Source of the DNA: a virus
Strand: one strand, 5' to 3'
Virus record (IMG/VR): IMGVR_UViG_3300031608_001030
Span: 1 to 57,894 of that record
Length of the DNA: 57,894 nt
Position 1 is the first letter of the stretch. Each line of letters begins with the position of its first letter. The position numbers were made by a program, and so were the translations under genes. Positions 34,772 through 43,189 of this stretch are shown here, piece after piece. Under the pieces are notes generated by a model. It was not told where the DNA came from. It ran no database searches and worked only from the letters and a program-made list of their open reading frames with translations.

Positions 34772-35184
34772 TACTTAGCCCACTTTTGTCGTTGTACTAT
34801 TTGTGCTATTACCCCATATACACTTAAATCTTCGTATGTATCTTGTACAGGCTCACCTACTTCATCAGGCTGACCCAATACTACTAATTGCTTTAATCTT
34901 TGAATTTTATCATTCATTCTGAACCACAGTCCAACTAATGATAATTTAACATCAGATTCAGTTGCTAATTGTGTACCTACTGATATATTATCAGGTCCGT
35001 AGTTTCTTTGCTTTTTACAGAAAGTTCCATACATCTCATCCAATATGTTTTTAAACTCTTCGGTTGTTTCCGGATACAATCTCTCACAATAATCAATTGC
35101 GTTTTCTTCGGTTTCAAGTACAGTTTCAACACGTCGTTCGCCTTTATGTACTACTTTTGATGTTGCTTCTTTTATATTATCCAT
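34771..35184 (-). CDS. Nucleotide modification associated domain 1 (Nmad1, DUF1599) protein
   Basis: The 137 residues match DUF1599: FCKKQRNYGPDNI, SLVGLWFRMNDKIQRLKQLV and DTYEDLSVYGVIAQIVQRQKW. The family was named from its association with phage genes for hypermodified nucleotides. It is compact and mostly helical with conserved D, N and R residues that could bind nucleotides. It sits 3 kb from clamp loader genes, and a Mom-like enzyme lies 10 kb away, so a link to base modification is plausible. Confidence 0.85.
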   Translation of the reverse strand: MDNIKEATSKVVHKGERRVETVLETEENAIDYCERLYPETTEEFKNILDEMYGTFCKKQRNYGPDNISVGTQLATESDVKLSLVGLWFRMNDKIQRLKQLVVLGQPDEVGEPVQDTYEDLSVYGVIAQIVQRQKWAK

Positions 35185-35446
35185 TCATTTGTTTTTTTGG
35201 TGGTTTAACAGCCGGAGTCGTTGGGACTGGGTTGGTTGGAACTGGGATGAAGTACTTTTGTAATGCTGCTAGCCTATCATCGGCATCCACTAACATTAAC
35301 AGTGCTTCTTCAGCGTTTTTATAGAAATCACCAGTTGAATGGTCACCTATCCCAACTGAACGGGTTTCTAATAACTCCAATGATAGGAGTGCTTTTGCTT
35401 TATCAGCCATTGCTGATGTTCTCAGCATATCTACTAATTTACTCAT
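35177..35446 (-). CDS. Hypothetical protein, 89 aa
   Basis: A helical protein (LVDMLRTSAMADKAKALLSL; FYKNAEEALLMLVDADDR) with a proline-rich C-terminal tail (VPTNPVPTTPAVKPPKK). Overlaps its neighbours at both ends. No family recognised; the coupling to the gp62-like gene suggests co-expression with replication proteins. Confidence 0.6.
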   Translation of the reverse strand: MSKLVDMLRTSAMADKAKALLSLELLETRSVGIGDHSTGDFYKNAEEALLMLVDADDRLAALQKYFIPVPTNPVPTTPAVKPPKKQMNG

Positions 35447-35907
35447 TTCTTTTTATTTTTTAATAATGCTTTCGCTTGTTTATCAGTTAACCCATATTTC
35501 ATTAATATCCCCAATACATCTTCCTTTGGTAAAAGTTCCATATAATCGATTACCTCTCTCTGAGAAACACCGTACCAAGTAGATAGATACTTTAACATAT
35601 CTTTGTTATACTTACCATCAGCCTTACCTTTGACATATTTGTCAAATGTTCTTTGCTTTGGTAAATAATCCGTATATACTTTGTATGTATCTCTAGCAGA
35701 GAGAAGTCCGATTGTATATTTTTGAAGAATATTAACAATGGGTAATAAGTCCATATTCATACTTAACCATCGATTGATAATAAAGGGGCTGAATGATTTC
35801 TTATCCATATCCGATAGAGATTTCCAAGATGTTTTCTTTTCCTTTATACCCGATAAGTGTTCGAATATTGATTTTGCTTTTACGCCTGTGCTTACTTTCT
35901 TCGCCAT
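35443..35907 (-). CDS. Probable clamp-loader small subunit (gp62-like)
   Basis: The 154 residues show the pattern of T4-like gp62: FIINRWLSMN near residue 47, a helical middle with YTDYLPKQRTFDKYVKGK, then YLSTWYGVSQREVIDYMELL and a helical end. Gp62 forms a complex with gp44 to load the clamp. Similarity is by motif and position: it is in the same neighbourhood as gp44-like (36.4 kb), clamp and polymerase genes. Divergence is high, so the call is moderate. Confidence 0.6.
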   Translation of the reverse strand: MAKKVSTGVKAKSIFEHLSGIKEKKTSWKSLSDMDKKSFSPFIINRWLSMNMDLLPIVNILQKYTIGLLSARDTYKVYTDYLPKQRTFDKYVKGKADGKYNKDMLKYLSTWYGVSQREVIDYMELLPKEDVLGILMKYGLTDKQAKALLKNKKK

Positions 35908-35909
35908 AT

Positions 35910-36173
35910 TTATGGTAATAGTTCTTTTGGTAAAAATTGTTCTGATACATTACCACAATCTGCACATCTTTGTACTGGGATTGGTAACATTGATTTCTTA
36001 CCATTCGGTGATTGTACCGATGGTACTACTTTGTACATCGTTACCTCTTCAAAAAAGATACCTTCACATTCCTCACACCTAATAGTATCCAACTTAGTTG
36101 GGTCTAATTGCATGTTCGGTGCCGCTGGAGCGGGGTTTTTATTGTTCATGCCAATTACTTTTCCTTTGCTCAT
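35910..36173 (-). CDS. Zinc-ribbon protein, 87 aa
   Basis: Two CxxC pairs (CEEC near residue 37; CADC near residue 74) separated by a beta-rich region give a four-cysteine zinc ribbon. The N-terminus is proline-rich (NNKNPAPAAPNM). Such small zinc ribbons often bind nucleic acid or RNA polymerase. It follows the Hc1-like gene by 2 nt. Confidence 0.65.
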   Translation of the reverse strand: MSKGKVIGMNNKNPAPAAPNMQLDPTKLDTIRCEECEGIFFEEVTMYKVVPSVQSPNGKKSMLPIPVQRCADCGNVSEQFLPKELLP

Positions 36174-36175
36174 AA

Positions 36176-36346
36176 TTATTTGTTTTCTTCTACAGATACC
36201 TTTCTGTATTCAGTTACTAATTTTTTGATTTCTCCAATCGCCTTTCTAGCTCTACTTTTAGATGCCTTAGTTGTACCATTGTGTTCTGCTTCGAATTCTG
36301 TATATAATTCTTTAATTGATTCGAAAATTTCATTTGAATTTGCCAT
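36176..36346 (-). CDS. Hc1-like (histone H1-type) small protein
   Basis: Read from a gap: an ATG at 36346 gives 56 residues starting MANSNEIFESIKELYTEFEA, with TKASKSRARKAIGEIKKLV and YRKVSVEENK. This matches the N-terminal domain of Hc1/histone H1-like proteins of Bacteroidota and Chlamydia (helix, K/R-rich turn with RARKA, helix ending FRKxSxEE). It would bind and compact DNA. Phage copies may shape phage or host chromosomes. First gene after promoter P12. Confidence 0.78.
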   Translation of the reverse strand: MANSNEIFESIKELYTEFEAEHNGTTKASKSRARKAIGEIKKLVTEYRKVSVEENK

Positions 36347-36386
36347 AACTTTACTTTGTTTTTATTTAATTTACTTATTGTTTATA

Positions 36387-36418
36387 CAAATATACGAATT
36401 GTTTTCCGTATATCCTAA
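36387..36418 (-). promoter_or_regulatory. Promoter P12 (TTAGG-N19-TATATTTG)
   Basis: TTAGG (36418-36414), 19 nt, TATATTTG (36394-36387), between the clamp-loader gene and the Hc1-like gene. The whole region is nearly identical to P13. Confidence 0.85.
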
Positions 36419-36422
36419 TTTA

Positions 36423-37358
36423 TTAACCTTTAATATCGATTAGAATTTCTAATAACATTGCCATTATATTGATTTCCTTATCAACTACTGCTGAATCTTT
36501 GTACTGTGCATCTGCAATCTTTAGGATTGTATTACCTAATTTACCATTTGCGTAGTTATCCACTTCATCATACATAAATCTGTAGAATGGGGTGAAATCT
36601 CTTACCTTAGAATCAGCAATAATCTGCCTCACTTTAGTAAATGAATCCTTAACACCACCATCCGATTTTAATATAGCGAGCACCTCTTCCATATAGTTAG
36701 CCTGAATTGTTGATGTTTTATCAATTTTCAATTCATTACCCACAACCTGTCGTTGTGCTGCGTTTAACACTCTACGAATATCAGGATACCCACTATTCAC
36801 TAATACTGCTAAGTCGGTCATTTCATACTTCACCTCTTCAGTATCTAAGATTTGCTTCAATCTCATAGCTACATCCTTTTTAGATGGTGGTGTAATTCCA
36901 AATGTCTGACATCTACTTTGAATCGGGTCGATTATCTTCTCTACATAATTACAAGTCAAAATGAATCTTGTAGTTCGGGAGAATGTTTCCATCAAATTCC
37001 TAAGTGCTGCTTGAGCATTTGGTGTTAAGTAATCAGCCTCATCTAATATTACGATTTTCCAATCTTTAAATCCCATTGATGATGCGAATCCACGAATCTT
37101 ATCACGAACTGCATCAACTGAATTCTCATCAGATGCGTTGATATACATTAAATCACAATCAATTTGATTAGTAATGATTTTAGCTAATGTCGTTTTACCT
37201 GTCCCAGCTTGTCCATATAGTAACAAATGTGGTACATCGTTATTCTCTATATAAATCTTTACCTTTTCAATGATGTGTTCATTACCAACGTAACCTTCCA
37301 TTGAATCGGGTCTGTATGCCTCCACCCATAATGAGTGTTTTTCTTCTTTATTTACCAT
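36423..37358 (-). CDS. Sliding-clamp loader large subunit (gp44-like)
   Basis: An AAA+ ATPase of 311 residues: WVEAYRPDSMEGYVG (RFC box II), Walker A GQAGTGKTT (49-57), Walker B ILDEADYLT, then ALRNLMETFSRTTRFILTCNY and PIQSRCQTF (SRC motif of clamp loaders). With a gp62-like partner it would open the ring clamp and place it on primed DNA. The length matches T4 gp44 (319 aa). Third gene of the clamp-led unit. Confidence 0.93.
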   Translation of the reverse strand: MVNKEEKHSLWVEAYRPDSMEGYVGNEHIIEKVKIYIENNDVPHLLLYGQAGTGKTTLAKIITNQIDCDLMYINASDENSVDAVRDKIRGFASSMGFKDWKIVILDEADYLTPNAQAALRNLMETFSRTTRFILTCNYVEKIIDPIQSRCQTFGITPPSKKDVAMRLKQILDTEEVKYEMTDLAVLVNSGYPDIRRVLNAAQRQVVGNELKIDKTSTIQANYMEEVLAILKSDGGVKDSFTKVRQIIADSKVRDFTPFYRFMYDEVDNYANGKLGNTILKIADAQYKDSAVVDKEINIMAMLLEILIDIKG

Positions 37359-37385
37359 TTATGTATTATTTTCTTTTTAAATATA

Positions 37386-38603
37386 TTATCTTCCGATTTC
37401 TTTTAAGTAGGTCTTTTTCATTTCTTCCCAACTCATTCCAATTGCCTCTAAATAAAATAAATGCTCTGGCTTTAACCTACCCTCTGAGTGTAATTTAGTA
37501 TAACGTTTGATAGCTTTCTTCTTCCACCAATTGTTAATATAAGGAATTCCATCAACAAACTTCTTCTTCATTACCAATTCAGATTCTTCAATCTCATCAC
37601 GTAAAAATGCCTGCCCATTATCGTACATCATTGCAAGATATACACCACGTTTGAATCCATGATGGTATGCTGATTGTTTGATACCACATTCTTTGAAAAT
37701 CTTCCCAAGAATCTTTTGTTTGATACCACTCACAGGACCACTAGCTCCTTCACCAGCCCCCATATTAGCACCATTACGAATTCGTTCGTTAGTGATTGCA
37801 GTTTTGTACCATTCTGCTTCATTTTCCTTCAACCATTGATGCCACGGGTCATAAAACTTATCATCAGGTTTCAGAGAAATCTTTCCTGCTGATTCACCTA
37901 ATGTTTTAAAGTGAGGTATTCCATTGTATTGAGAATGAATCCCATATAATGAAGTTGTACCTACACCTATCAAAGTTTGACCGTATTTCTTTTTCCAAAA
38001 TTCCCTTACTTCAGGAACTGTAGTCATCATAGCAACGAGTTTCCCACCTAAAAAGTTGTAACCCAATGGTTGTGTACAGACAATTGTTGATGCAATTGTA
38101 GTATGGTTTAATTTCCCCTTCTTAAACTTATCGTCCTTAGTCCAACCAATGTAGTTATCTCTAACTGCCATTGATGTTACATCAGATGCTAATGATATTT
38201 GTCCTAAGAGTTTACCACTCTTTTTATCTTTAACATTGATTTTAACATTACGACCAGGATTAGCAGTAAAATCCATCGAATGAATCATACGCCTAGCATA
38301 TGTCCATTTAGTGGCATCTTTAGGGTCATCAAGGATTTCAACATATGGTTCTAACTCTTCAATTTCTTTAATAGTTTGTTCCAAATTGTTAATATCAGCA
38401 GGAGCCCATTGAGTATCATACATTGCTGCGATTTGAGATTTATCCCGAATCATTTTTACATCTTGTAATTCTACCCACTTCTTATATAAAACTTGCTCTT
38501 GCACAGTCATTGTTGCGAGATAATCCATATTCTCTATCAACTCACGCTTCTGTGTTTCGAAGTCAAACTTCGGCTTTGCTGGCTCTGTATCCCAAAAACT
38601 CAT
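37386..38603 (-). CDS. DruA-like DUF4338 protein
   Basis: Residues 130-260 match DUF4338: LLGQISLASDV (131-142), AVRDNYIGW (146-154), VCTQPLGYNFLGGKLVAMM (175-193), EVREFWKKKYG (198-208) and TTSLYGIHSQYN (216-227). The N-terminal 120 residues are helical, the C-terminal 140 include basic helices. DUF4338 is the DruA component of the Druantia defence system, but phage copies exist without the helicase DruE; none is visible here. Its place between clamp and clamp loader suggests a role at the replication fork or in nucleotide or DNA modification. Confidence 0.82.
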   Translation of the reverse strand: MSFWDTEPAKPKFDFETQKRELIENMDYLATMTVQEQVLYKKWVELQDVKMIRDKSQIAAMYDTQWAPADINNLEQTIKEIEELEPYVEILDDPKDATKWTYARRMIHSMDFTANPGRNVKINVKDKKSGKLLGQISLASDVTSMAVRDNYIGWTKDDKFKKGKLNHTTIASTIVCTQPLGYNFLGGKLVAMMTTVPEVREFWKKKYGQTLIGVGTTSLYGIHSQYNGIPHFKTLGESAGKISLKPDDKFYDPWHQWLKENEAEWYKTAITNERIRNGANMGAGEGASGPVSGIKQKILGKIFKECGIKQSAYHHGFKRGVYLAMMYDNGQAFLRDEIEESELVMKKKFVDGIPYINNWWKKKAIKRYTKLHSEGRLKPEHLFYLEAIGMSWEEMKKTYLKEIGR

Positions 38604-38731
38604 ACTTATTTATTTATTTATTGATTATTATTTAAAATATATTAGGAGAGGTATTGCCTACTCGATTATCCCTATTGTAACACTGCGTATATATAGTAGT
38701 CCGAGTGTTCCTTTTATATTTATAACACCTT

Positions 38732-39427
38732 CTACTTAATTTCCACTAAATAATAGTTCGAAACTAAACCATCTCTTTCGAATTTAACATGTGCTAATCC
38801 AGCTGATGCTATTTTCAACGTTGCTGATTTAGAACCTTTGTTAGCGTTTAATATCTCCTTTAGATACTTTGCCGAAAATGAAATTGGTTTGATATCCTTC
38901 TCACATTTACATTCCACATTCATAGAAATTCTATTTGTGTTAATAGTTGAGTAACCTAATACAACTTCACCCTTTCCACCTTTACAAGTAAATGTAAATG
39001 TATCCGATTCGTTAAGTGCTCCTTTAGATTTAATAAATCTACTCGTAAACTCATCATCTAATGTAATTTCAGAATCAAATGGTGGTACTTGCTTTAAATC
39101 CGGTACTACTGGTATTACTGATAAATCAGCCAACATATAGTTTACCGATGTCCCTTTATCTGAGAATGTAAGATGTGATTGATGAGCTGCAACTTCTAAG
39201 TTGGATTCAACTACACCTAATAACGCCTTCATCTGAGATGTTGTATAGATACCGAATTCACCATTTGGAAAATCCTTCTCTGCCGATTCTACTGTACCCA
39301 ATAGCGTTTTATCATCTGATATAAAACTTACCTTCAATGAATCATCAGTTGATTCAATTTTTACTGATTCTACTTCGCCACCTAAATTGTAACGATTGAT
39401 GAACTGTTCAATACTTGCTTTTTTCAT
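38732..39427 (-). CDS. DNA polymerase sliding clamp (gp45-like)
   Basis: A 231-residue protein (T4 gp45 is 228) with two beta-alpha-beta repeats: the N-terminal half ends near VIPVVPDLK, and the second half contains FTFTCKGGKGEVVLGYS and ISFSAKYLKEIL. The final stretch (GLAHVKFERDGLVSNYYLVE) matches the C-terminal strand of trimeric clamps. It tethers the polymerase to DNA and in T4 also activates late transcription. Driven by promoter P13. Confidence 0.88.
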   Translation of the reverse strand: MKKASIEQFINRYNLGGEVESVKIESTDDSLKVSFISDDKTLLGTVESAEKDFPNGEFGIYTTSQMKALLGVVESNLEVAAHQSHLTFSDKGTSVNYMLADLSVIPVVPDLKQVPPFDSEITLDDEFTSRFIKSKGALNESDTFTFTCKGGKGEVVLGYSTINTNRISMNVECKCEKDIKPISFSAKYLKEILNANKGSKSATLKIASAGLAHVKFERDGLVSNYYLVEIK

Positions 39428-39457
39428 GCTTTAAAATTATTATTTATTATTGTTTAA

Positions 39458-39489
39458 CAAATATACGAATTCTTTTCCGTATATCCTAA
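39458..39489 (-). promoter_or_regulatory. Promoter P13 (TTAGG-N19-TATATTTG)
   Basis: TTAGG (39489-39485), 19 nt, TATATTTG (39465-39458), in front of the clamp gene. Confidence 0.85.
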
Positions 39490-39518
39490 TTTATTTACTG
39501 TTTTTTTCAGGTCTCTTA

Positions 39519-42035
39519 TTAAAATGAAAAGAATTGTCCGATTTTCTCTAAGTTTGGATTTGGGTTCTCCCAATCCATGGCGGCGTAGAAATCATCTAAC
39601 TTATTCTTTAATTCACGTTCCCATAACTTATCATAGTCGATGTATTGTTCTACCAAATCTAATATCTCTTTCGGGTCATTATATCCAGTCATACCTACAG
39701 TTTCCAATCCTAATGGATTATTCTTCAAATACACATACTTTATCTTATCACCATCTTTCATTGGTTCATATTTAAATGCTGCCTTATAATACTTCAATAA
39801 CTGATTGTAAGTAAGTGCTGCTTTAACATGCGCTGGTGTACCTTTCATAAACTCACCTAATACTTGCGTTTTAGTAGAATACTTACTCATACCCTTTACT
39901 GCTGAATTCTTAGCAATATCGATGTAATTTCGATTCGGCATATCATCCTTATAATCTAAAATCTTCTGGTCCAATAACATCTTATCTTCATCCTTTAGAA
40001 TATCCCATAATACAGTTGACATCACCTCTTTAAAGTATGTTGGAAATGAACTACGTTTTACATCTAGCCCCTTTACATCCAACTTATCACAATCTACGGA
40101 GTTATCATTGATAATCCATTGTGCGTATCGTTTCTTTGATACCCAAAAACCACCTTTTGCGATAGTCTCTTGCTTTATATCGAATCGATGATTAGTTACA
40201 TTGAATAACTTCTTTGACATCATGTCATACGTTCCATTGATGTGAGCCTCAACCTCTTGTGCTACTTGCAATATAGCAGGTATCATTTGTGCATCATCAT
40301 TCTCATCAATTTCAGGGTTTCTAGCTTTCACTAATGGAGCTGCCTGATAAAATACAGAATCCGTATCTGTATATACATTGTAATCAGCCTCTTTACCAAT
40401 ATGCTTAACATAATAACTGTTAGCTATCATCTCAGTAGTTTTAATTACAGTCTGACCTGTAAGTGTAACTGCTTCTGCGTTATCCACATCATAGAATCTA
40501 AAGGCTGGTAGCCCTAATACACCATAAAGTGAATTTAACATAATTTTCTGAACTAACTGTCTTTGATGATAGAATTTATATAAATCATCATTTCCAGCCT
40601 TTCCATGCTTTTTCATTTCATCTTTATACTGAACCCTCTTATCAAACCATACATTAAGAATCTCAGGTATTACACCTACTTTTTCTAAAGAGTATAAAAC
40701 ACCATTAGATGCTATCGATACATTCATCTTCTTAGTGAAATCCTCAAACTTACCTTTATCCATAGTAGGATATTCATTACCATCATCATCTACAATGATA
40801 TATTCATCAATTTTAGATTTCATATGGTCCTCTGCTGTATAACCTTTAACCTTACCAATCTTCGTTTCGGGTGAAATGTTAATTGTCATAATAATAGATG
40901 GATATAGTGATGTTAAATCTAAATCATATACCCACTTATAAAGACCTGGTTTAGGTTCTTTTACATATGCTCCGGTAAACTTACCTTCTGCATCTGAGCC
41001 ATCGGAGTTTTTATTTCTTCTTAAAGGTCTATCTGGAGCTACACGCCCACTTCTTCGTAGGAATGTTAATATTGCCCCCTCTAACCACTTTGATGAGAAT
41101 ATGAAATCCTCATAGAATACGTGACCTGCATGACAGATTGCTCTGGCTAATTCAATGAATTGTAATTTCTTATCCATATCAACTACCAATTCAACATCCA
41201 CTAAGTTATACTCAATGAACTTTTCAATATCATCTCTGAATAGTTGGTCTAAGTTCCCCTCATACTCAATCTTACCTCTACCCAATTCCATTCTAGCGAT
41301 AGTATCTAATCGATAATTTGGATATTCAGTATATGTAAAGTTTTTGAATAGAGCGATGTAATCTAATGCAGATACACCAGCTATGATATAACGCTGTCTG
41401 TATTTATTCCAATGAACTTTTTGAATTGGTGAGAGTCTATCTGCGTTCTTCTTACCAACCATTCGCTTCATTCGGTTGTACATATAAGTTACATCAAAGA
41501 AATCAATATTCCATCCTGTAATAATAGTAGGTGCAATCTCTTCCCATTTGTTTAAGAATGCCATTAACATATCTTCTTCATTTTCAAACGAACGAACCAT
41601 AGCACCTTTGATAGTTTTGTTTATCTCTTCACCTGGGGTGATAACATATACATAATAATCATTTGTTGCTGAATCATGGAATGCTACTGAAGTCATTGCG
41701 TTTTTAGCTTCTGATATATCCGGTAGACCTGAATTCATTTCTACCTCAATATCAAATGTTAATACGATGTTACCTTCTGATACTTCATCCGAATCACCAT
41801 ACTCATCAATTAGGAAACGAGTTACCTCATTTACATCAGATTCATATAATTTCAGATTATCTTCTCTATTCCAATAATTGATTTTCTTTAAACGCTCACC
41901 ATAAATTGATTGATGTGAGCCATTCCCATCCTCAATATACGCATAATTTCGGTGCTTCTTTGTGAAGTACCCCTTCTTGTCATCCCAGCAATGTAGGATG
42001 CCTCCTTCTTTTTCCCAATATACATTTTGATACAT
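39519..42035 (-). CDS. Family B DNA polymerase (gp43-like)
   Basis: 838 residues, near T4 gp43 (898). The 3'-5' exonuclease shows Exo I FDIEVE (D95, E97), Exo II WNIDFFD (D178) and Exo III YNLVDVELV (D280). The polymerase domain shows motif A DLTSLYPS (373-380), motif B KIMLNSLYG (497-505), motif C YTDTDS (555-560) and KKRYA. It ends LEKIGQFFSF, an aromatic tail suited to clamp binding as in gp43. No intein is present. Its promoter P14 lies in the end of the upstream glycosyltransferase gene. Confidence 0.97.
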   Translation of the reverse strand: MYQNVYWEKEGGILHCWDDKKGYFTKKHRNYAYIEDGNGSHQSIYGERLKKINYWNREDNLKLYESDVNEVTRFLIDEYGDSDEVSEGNIVLTFDIEVEMNSGLPDISEAKNAMTSVAFHDSATNDYYVYVITPGEEINKTIKGAMVRSFENEEDMLMAFLNKWEEIAPTIITGWNIDFFDVTYMYNRMKRMVGKKNADRLSPIQKVHWNKYRQRYIIAGVSALDYIALFKNFTYTEYPNYRLDTIARMELGRGKIEYEGNLDQLFRDDIEKFIEYNLVDVELVVDMDKKLQFIELARAICHAGHVFYEDFIFSSKWLEGAILTFLRRSGRVAPDRPLRRNKNSDGSDAEGKFTGAYVKEPKPGLYKWVYDLDLTSLYPSIIMTINISPETKIGKVKGYTAEDHMKSKIDEYIIVDDDGNEYPTMDKGKFEDFTKKMNVSIASNGVLYSLEKVGVIPEILNVWFDKRVQYKDEMKKHGKAGNDDLYKFYHQRQLVQKIMLNSLYGVLGLPAFRFYDVDNAEAVTLTGQTVIKTTEMIANSYYVKHIGKEADYNVYTDTDSVFYQAAPLVKARNPEIDENDDAQMIPAILQVAQEVEAHINGTYDMMSKKLFNVTNHRFDIKQETIAKGGFWVSKKRYAQWIINDNSVDCDKLDVKGLDVKRSSFPTYFKEVMSTVLWDILKDEDKMLLDQKILDYKDDMPNRNYIDIAKNSAVKGMSKYSTKTQVLGEFMKGTPAHVKAALTYNQLLKYYKAAFKYEPMKDGDKIKYVYLKNNPLGLETVGMTGYNDPKEILDLVEQYIDYDKLWERELKNKLDDFYAAMDWENPNPNLEKIGQFFSF

Positions 42036-42049
42036 AACTTAATTTTATT

Positions 42050-43189
42050 TTAACAAATATACAACTTTTTATGGAGATTACCAAGCATTTCCCCTTCATT
42101 TTTTGAAAGTTCTTTTGCTCTCTCTATAGCAAGTGTGTCTTTTTCCTTTCTTACTTCATCATTATCCAACAATGTATCTAACATCGAAAAGAAATCCTTT
42201 TTGAATTTAAAGAACATCCCATTCGGGTCTATTTCGTGATAACACTCTGAATCGTGCCATATCATTGGTGTACCATTCATCATACAGTCAGTACCACTTA
42301 CAGACCAACCGTAGTTAGTTTGCTTCATCTGAACACCTACCTTACAATTTTGTAATCTAGCATAGTATTCGTGCTTTGGTACTTTTGAATTATCAATCCA
42401 ACTATGTGGTGGTGTACCATTCAACTGAGGAATCCATACTTTGAAATCCTGTCGTTTAGTTCTATACTCTTCCATTAGTTCTATAAACTTAGGATATCCT
42501 TTATATGCTGCTGCTCTGTGATTAAATACAATAACATTTTCTTTAGTATCTTTAATAGTATCCACAATCTTTTCAGATTGTACACCTAAATTCCATACAT
42601 TAAGAATATTATCTAATTTATCAACGAACTCATCATTGAAGGTTTCCTTTGCTTCTGCTAATACCCTATTCTTTTGGTCTTGTGTATTTAAATAACAAGT
42701 ATCCATCTGAGATACACCTAATAATTCAATTGGTAACCATAACCACTTTGCTTTACCGGGTCTACGGTCAATTCCATTAGATGATTTCATTTCCCACCAA
42801 TGACAATATCCTATTATCTTAGTATCGATTGAATTCTTATACCTACCAACTTGCGGCCAATCTGGTAAATGTGAATATATTACATCATAATCAACATCCC
42901 TTAATATAGCGATTAACTTATCAGGTGGATATGCCCTCTGATTCATCATATCACCGGGAATGTCAGCCTGATGTTGTTTTACATTTGGTAAGTTAAGTTT
43001 CTTACTTACTTTACCAGTCGGCATTACGATGTGCCAAAAGTATTCACCATATTTATCTAACCCTTTGATGTGGTTATGTATTACATCTACAAAAGAGTCT
43101 TTCTCTATGTTTGAGGAGTTAGTGATATTTGGTATCACTAACACTTTCCTCGCTTTACTATAATCTATACTTTCCCAAAATTCCATCAT
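42050..43189 (-). CDS. GT-B glycosyltransferase beside the modification genes
   Basis: A 379-residue protein with a typical GT4-type layout: the C-terminal half has NVIVFNHRAAAYKGYPKFIE (entry of the donor domain), DFKVWIPQ, YYARLQNCKVGVQ and SGTDCMMNGTPMIW, with an acidic donor loop after it. It starts by ATGA overlap with the GIY-YIG/ParB-like gene, not in the six-gene glycan operon. The neighbours raise the possibility that it glycosylates DNA, like T4 alpha- or beta-glucosyltransferase, though its sequence is closer to protein or lipid sugar transferases. Confidence 0.78.
   Translation of the reverse strand: MMEFWESIDYSKARKVLVIPNITNSSNIEKDSFVDVIHNHIKGLDKYGEYFWHIVMPTGKVSKKLNLPNVKQHQADIPGDMMNQRAYPPDKLIAILRDVDYDVIYSHLPDWPQVGRYKNSIDTKIIGYCHWWEMKSSNGIDRRPGKAKWLWLPIELLGVSQMDTCYLNTQDQKNRVLAEAKETFNDEFVDKLDNILNVWNLGVQSEKIVDTIKDTKENVIVFNHRAAAYKGYPKFIELMEEYRTKRQDFKVWIPQLNGTPPHSWIDNSKVPKHEYYARLQNCKVGVQMKQTNYGWSVSGTDCMMNGTPMIWHDSECYHEIDPNGMFFKFKKDFFSMLDTLLDNDEVRKEKDTLAIERAKELSKNEGEMLGNLHKKLYIC
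42054..42085 (-). promoter_or_regulatory. Promoter P14 (CTTGG-N19-TATATTTG) for polymerase B
   Basis: CTTGG (42085-42081), 19 nt, TATATTTG (42061-42054). Embedded in the last codons of the glycosyltransferase gene; 19 nt lead to the polymerase ATG. Confidence 0.82.
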
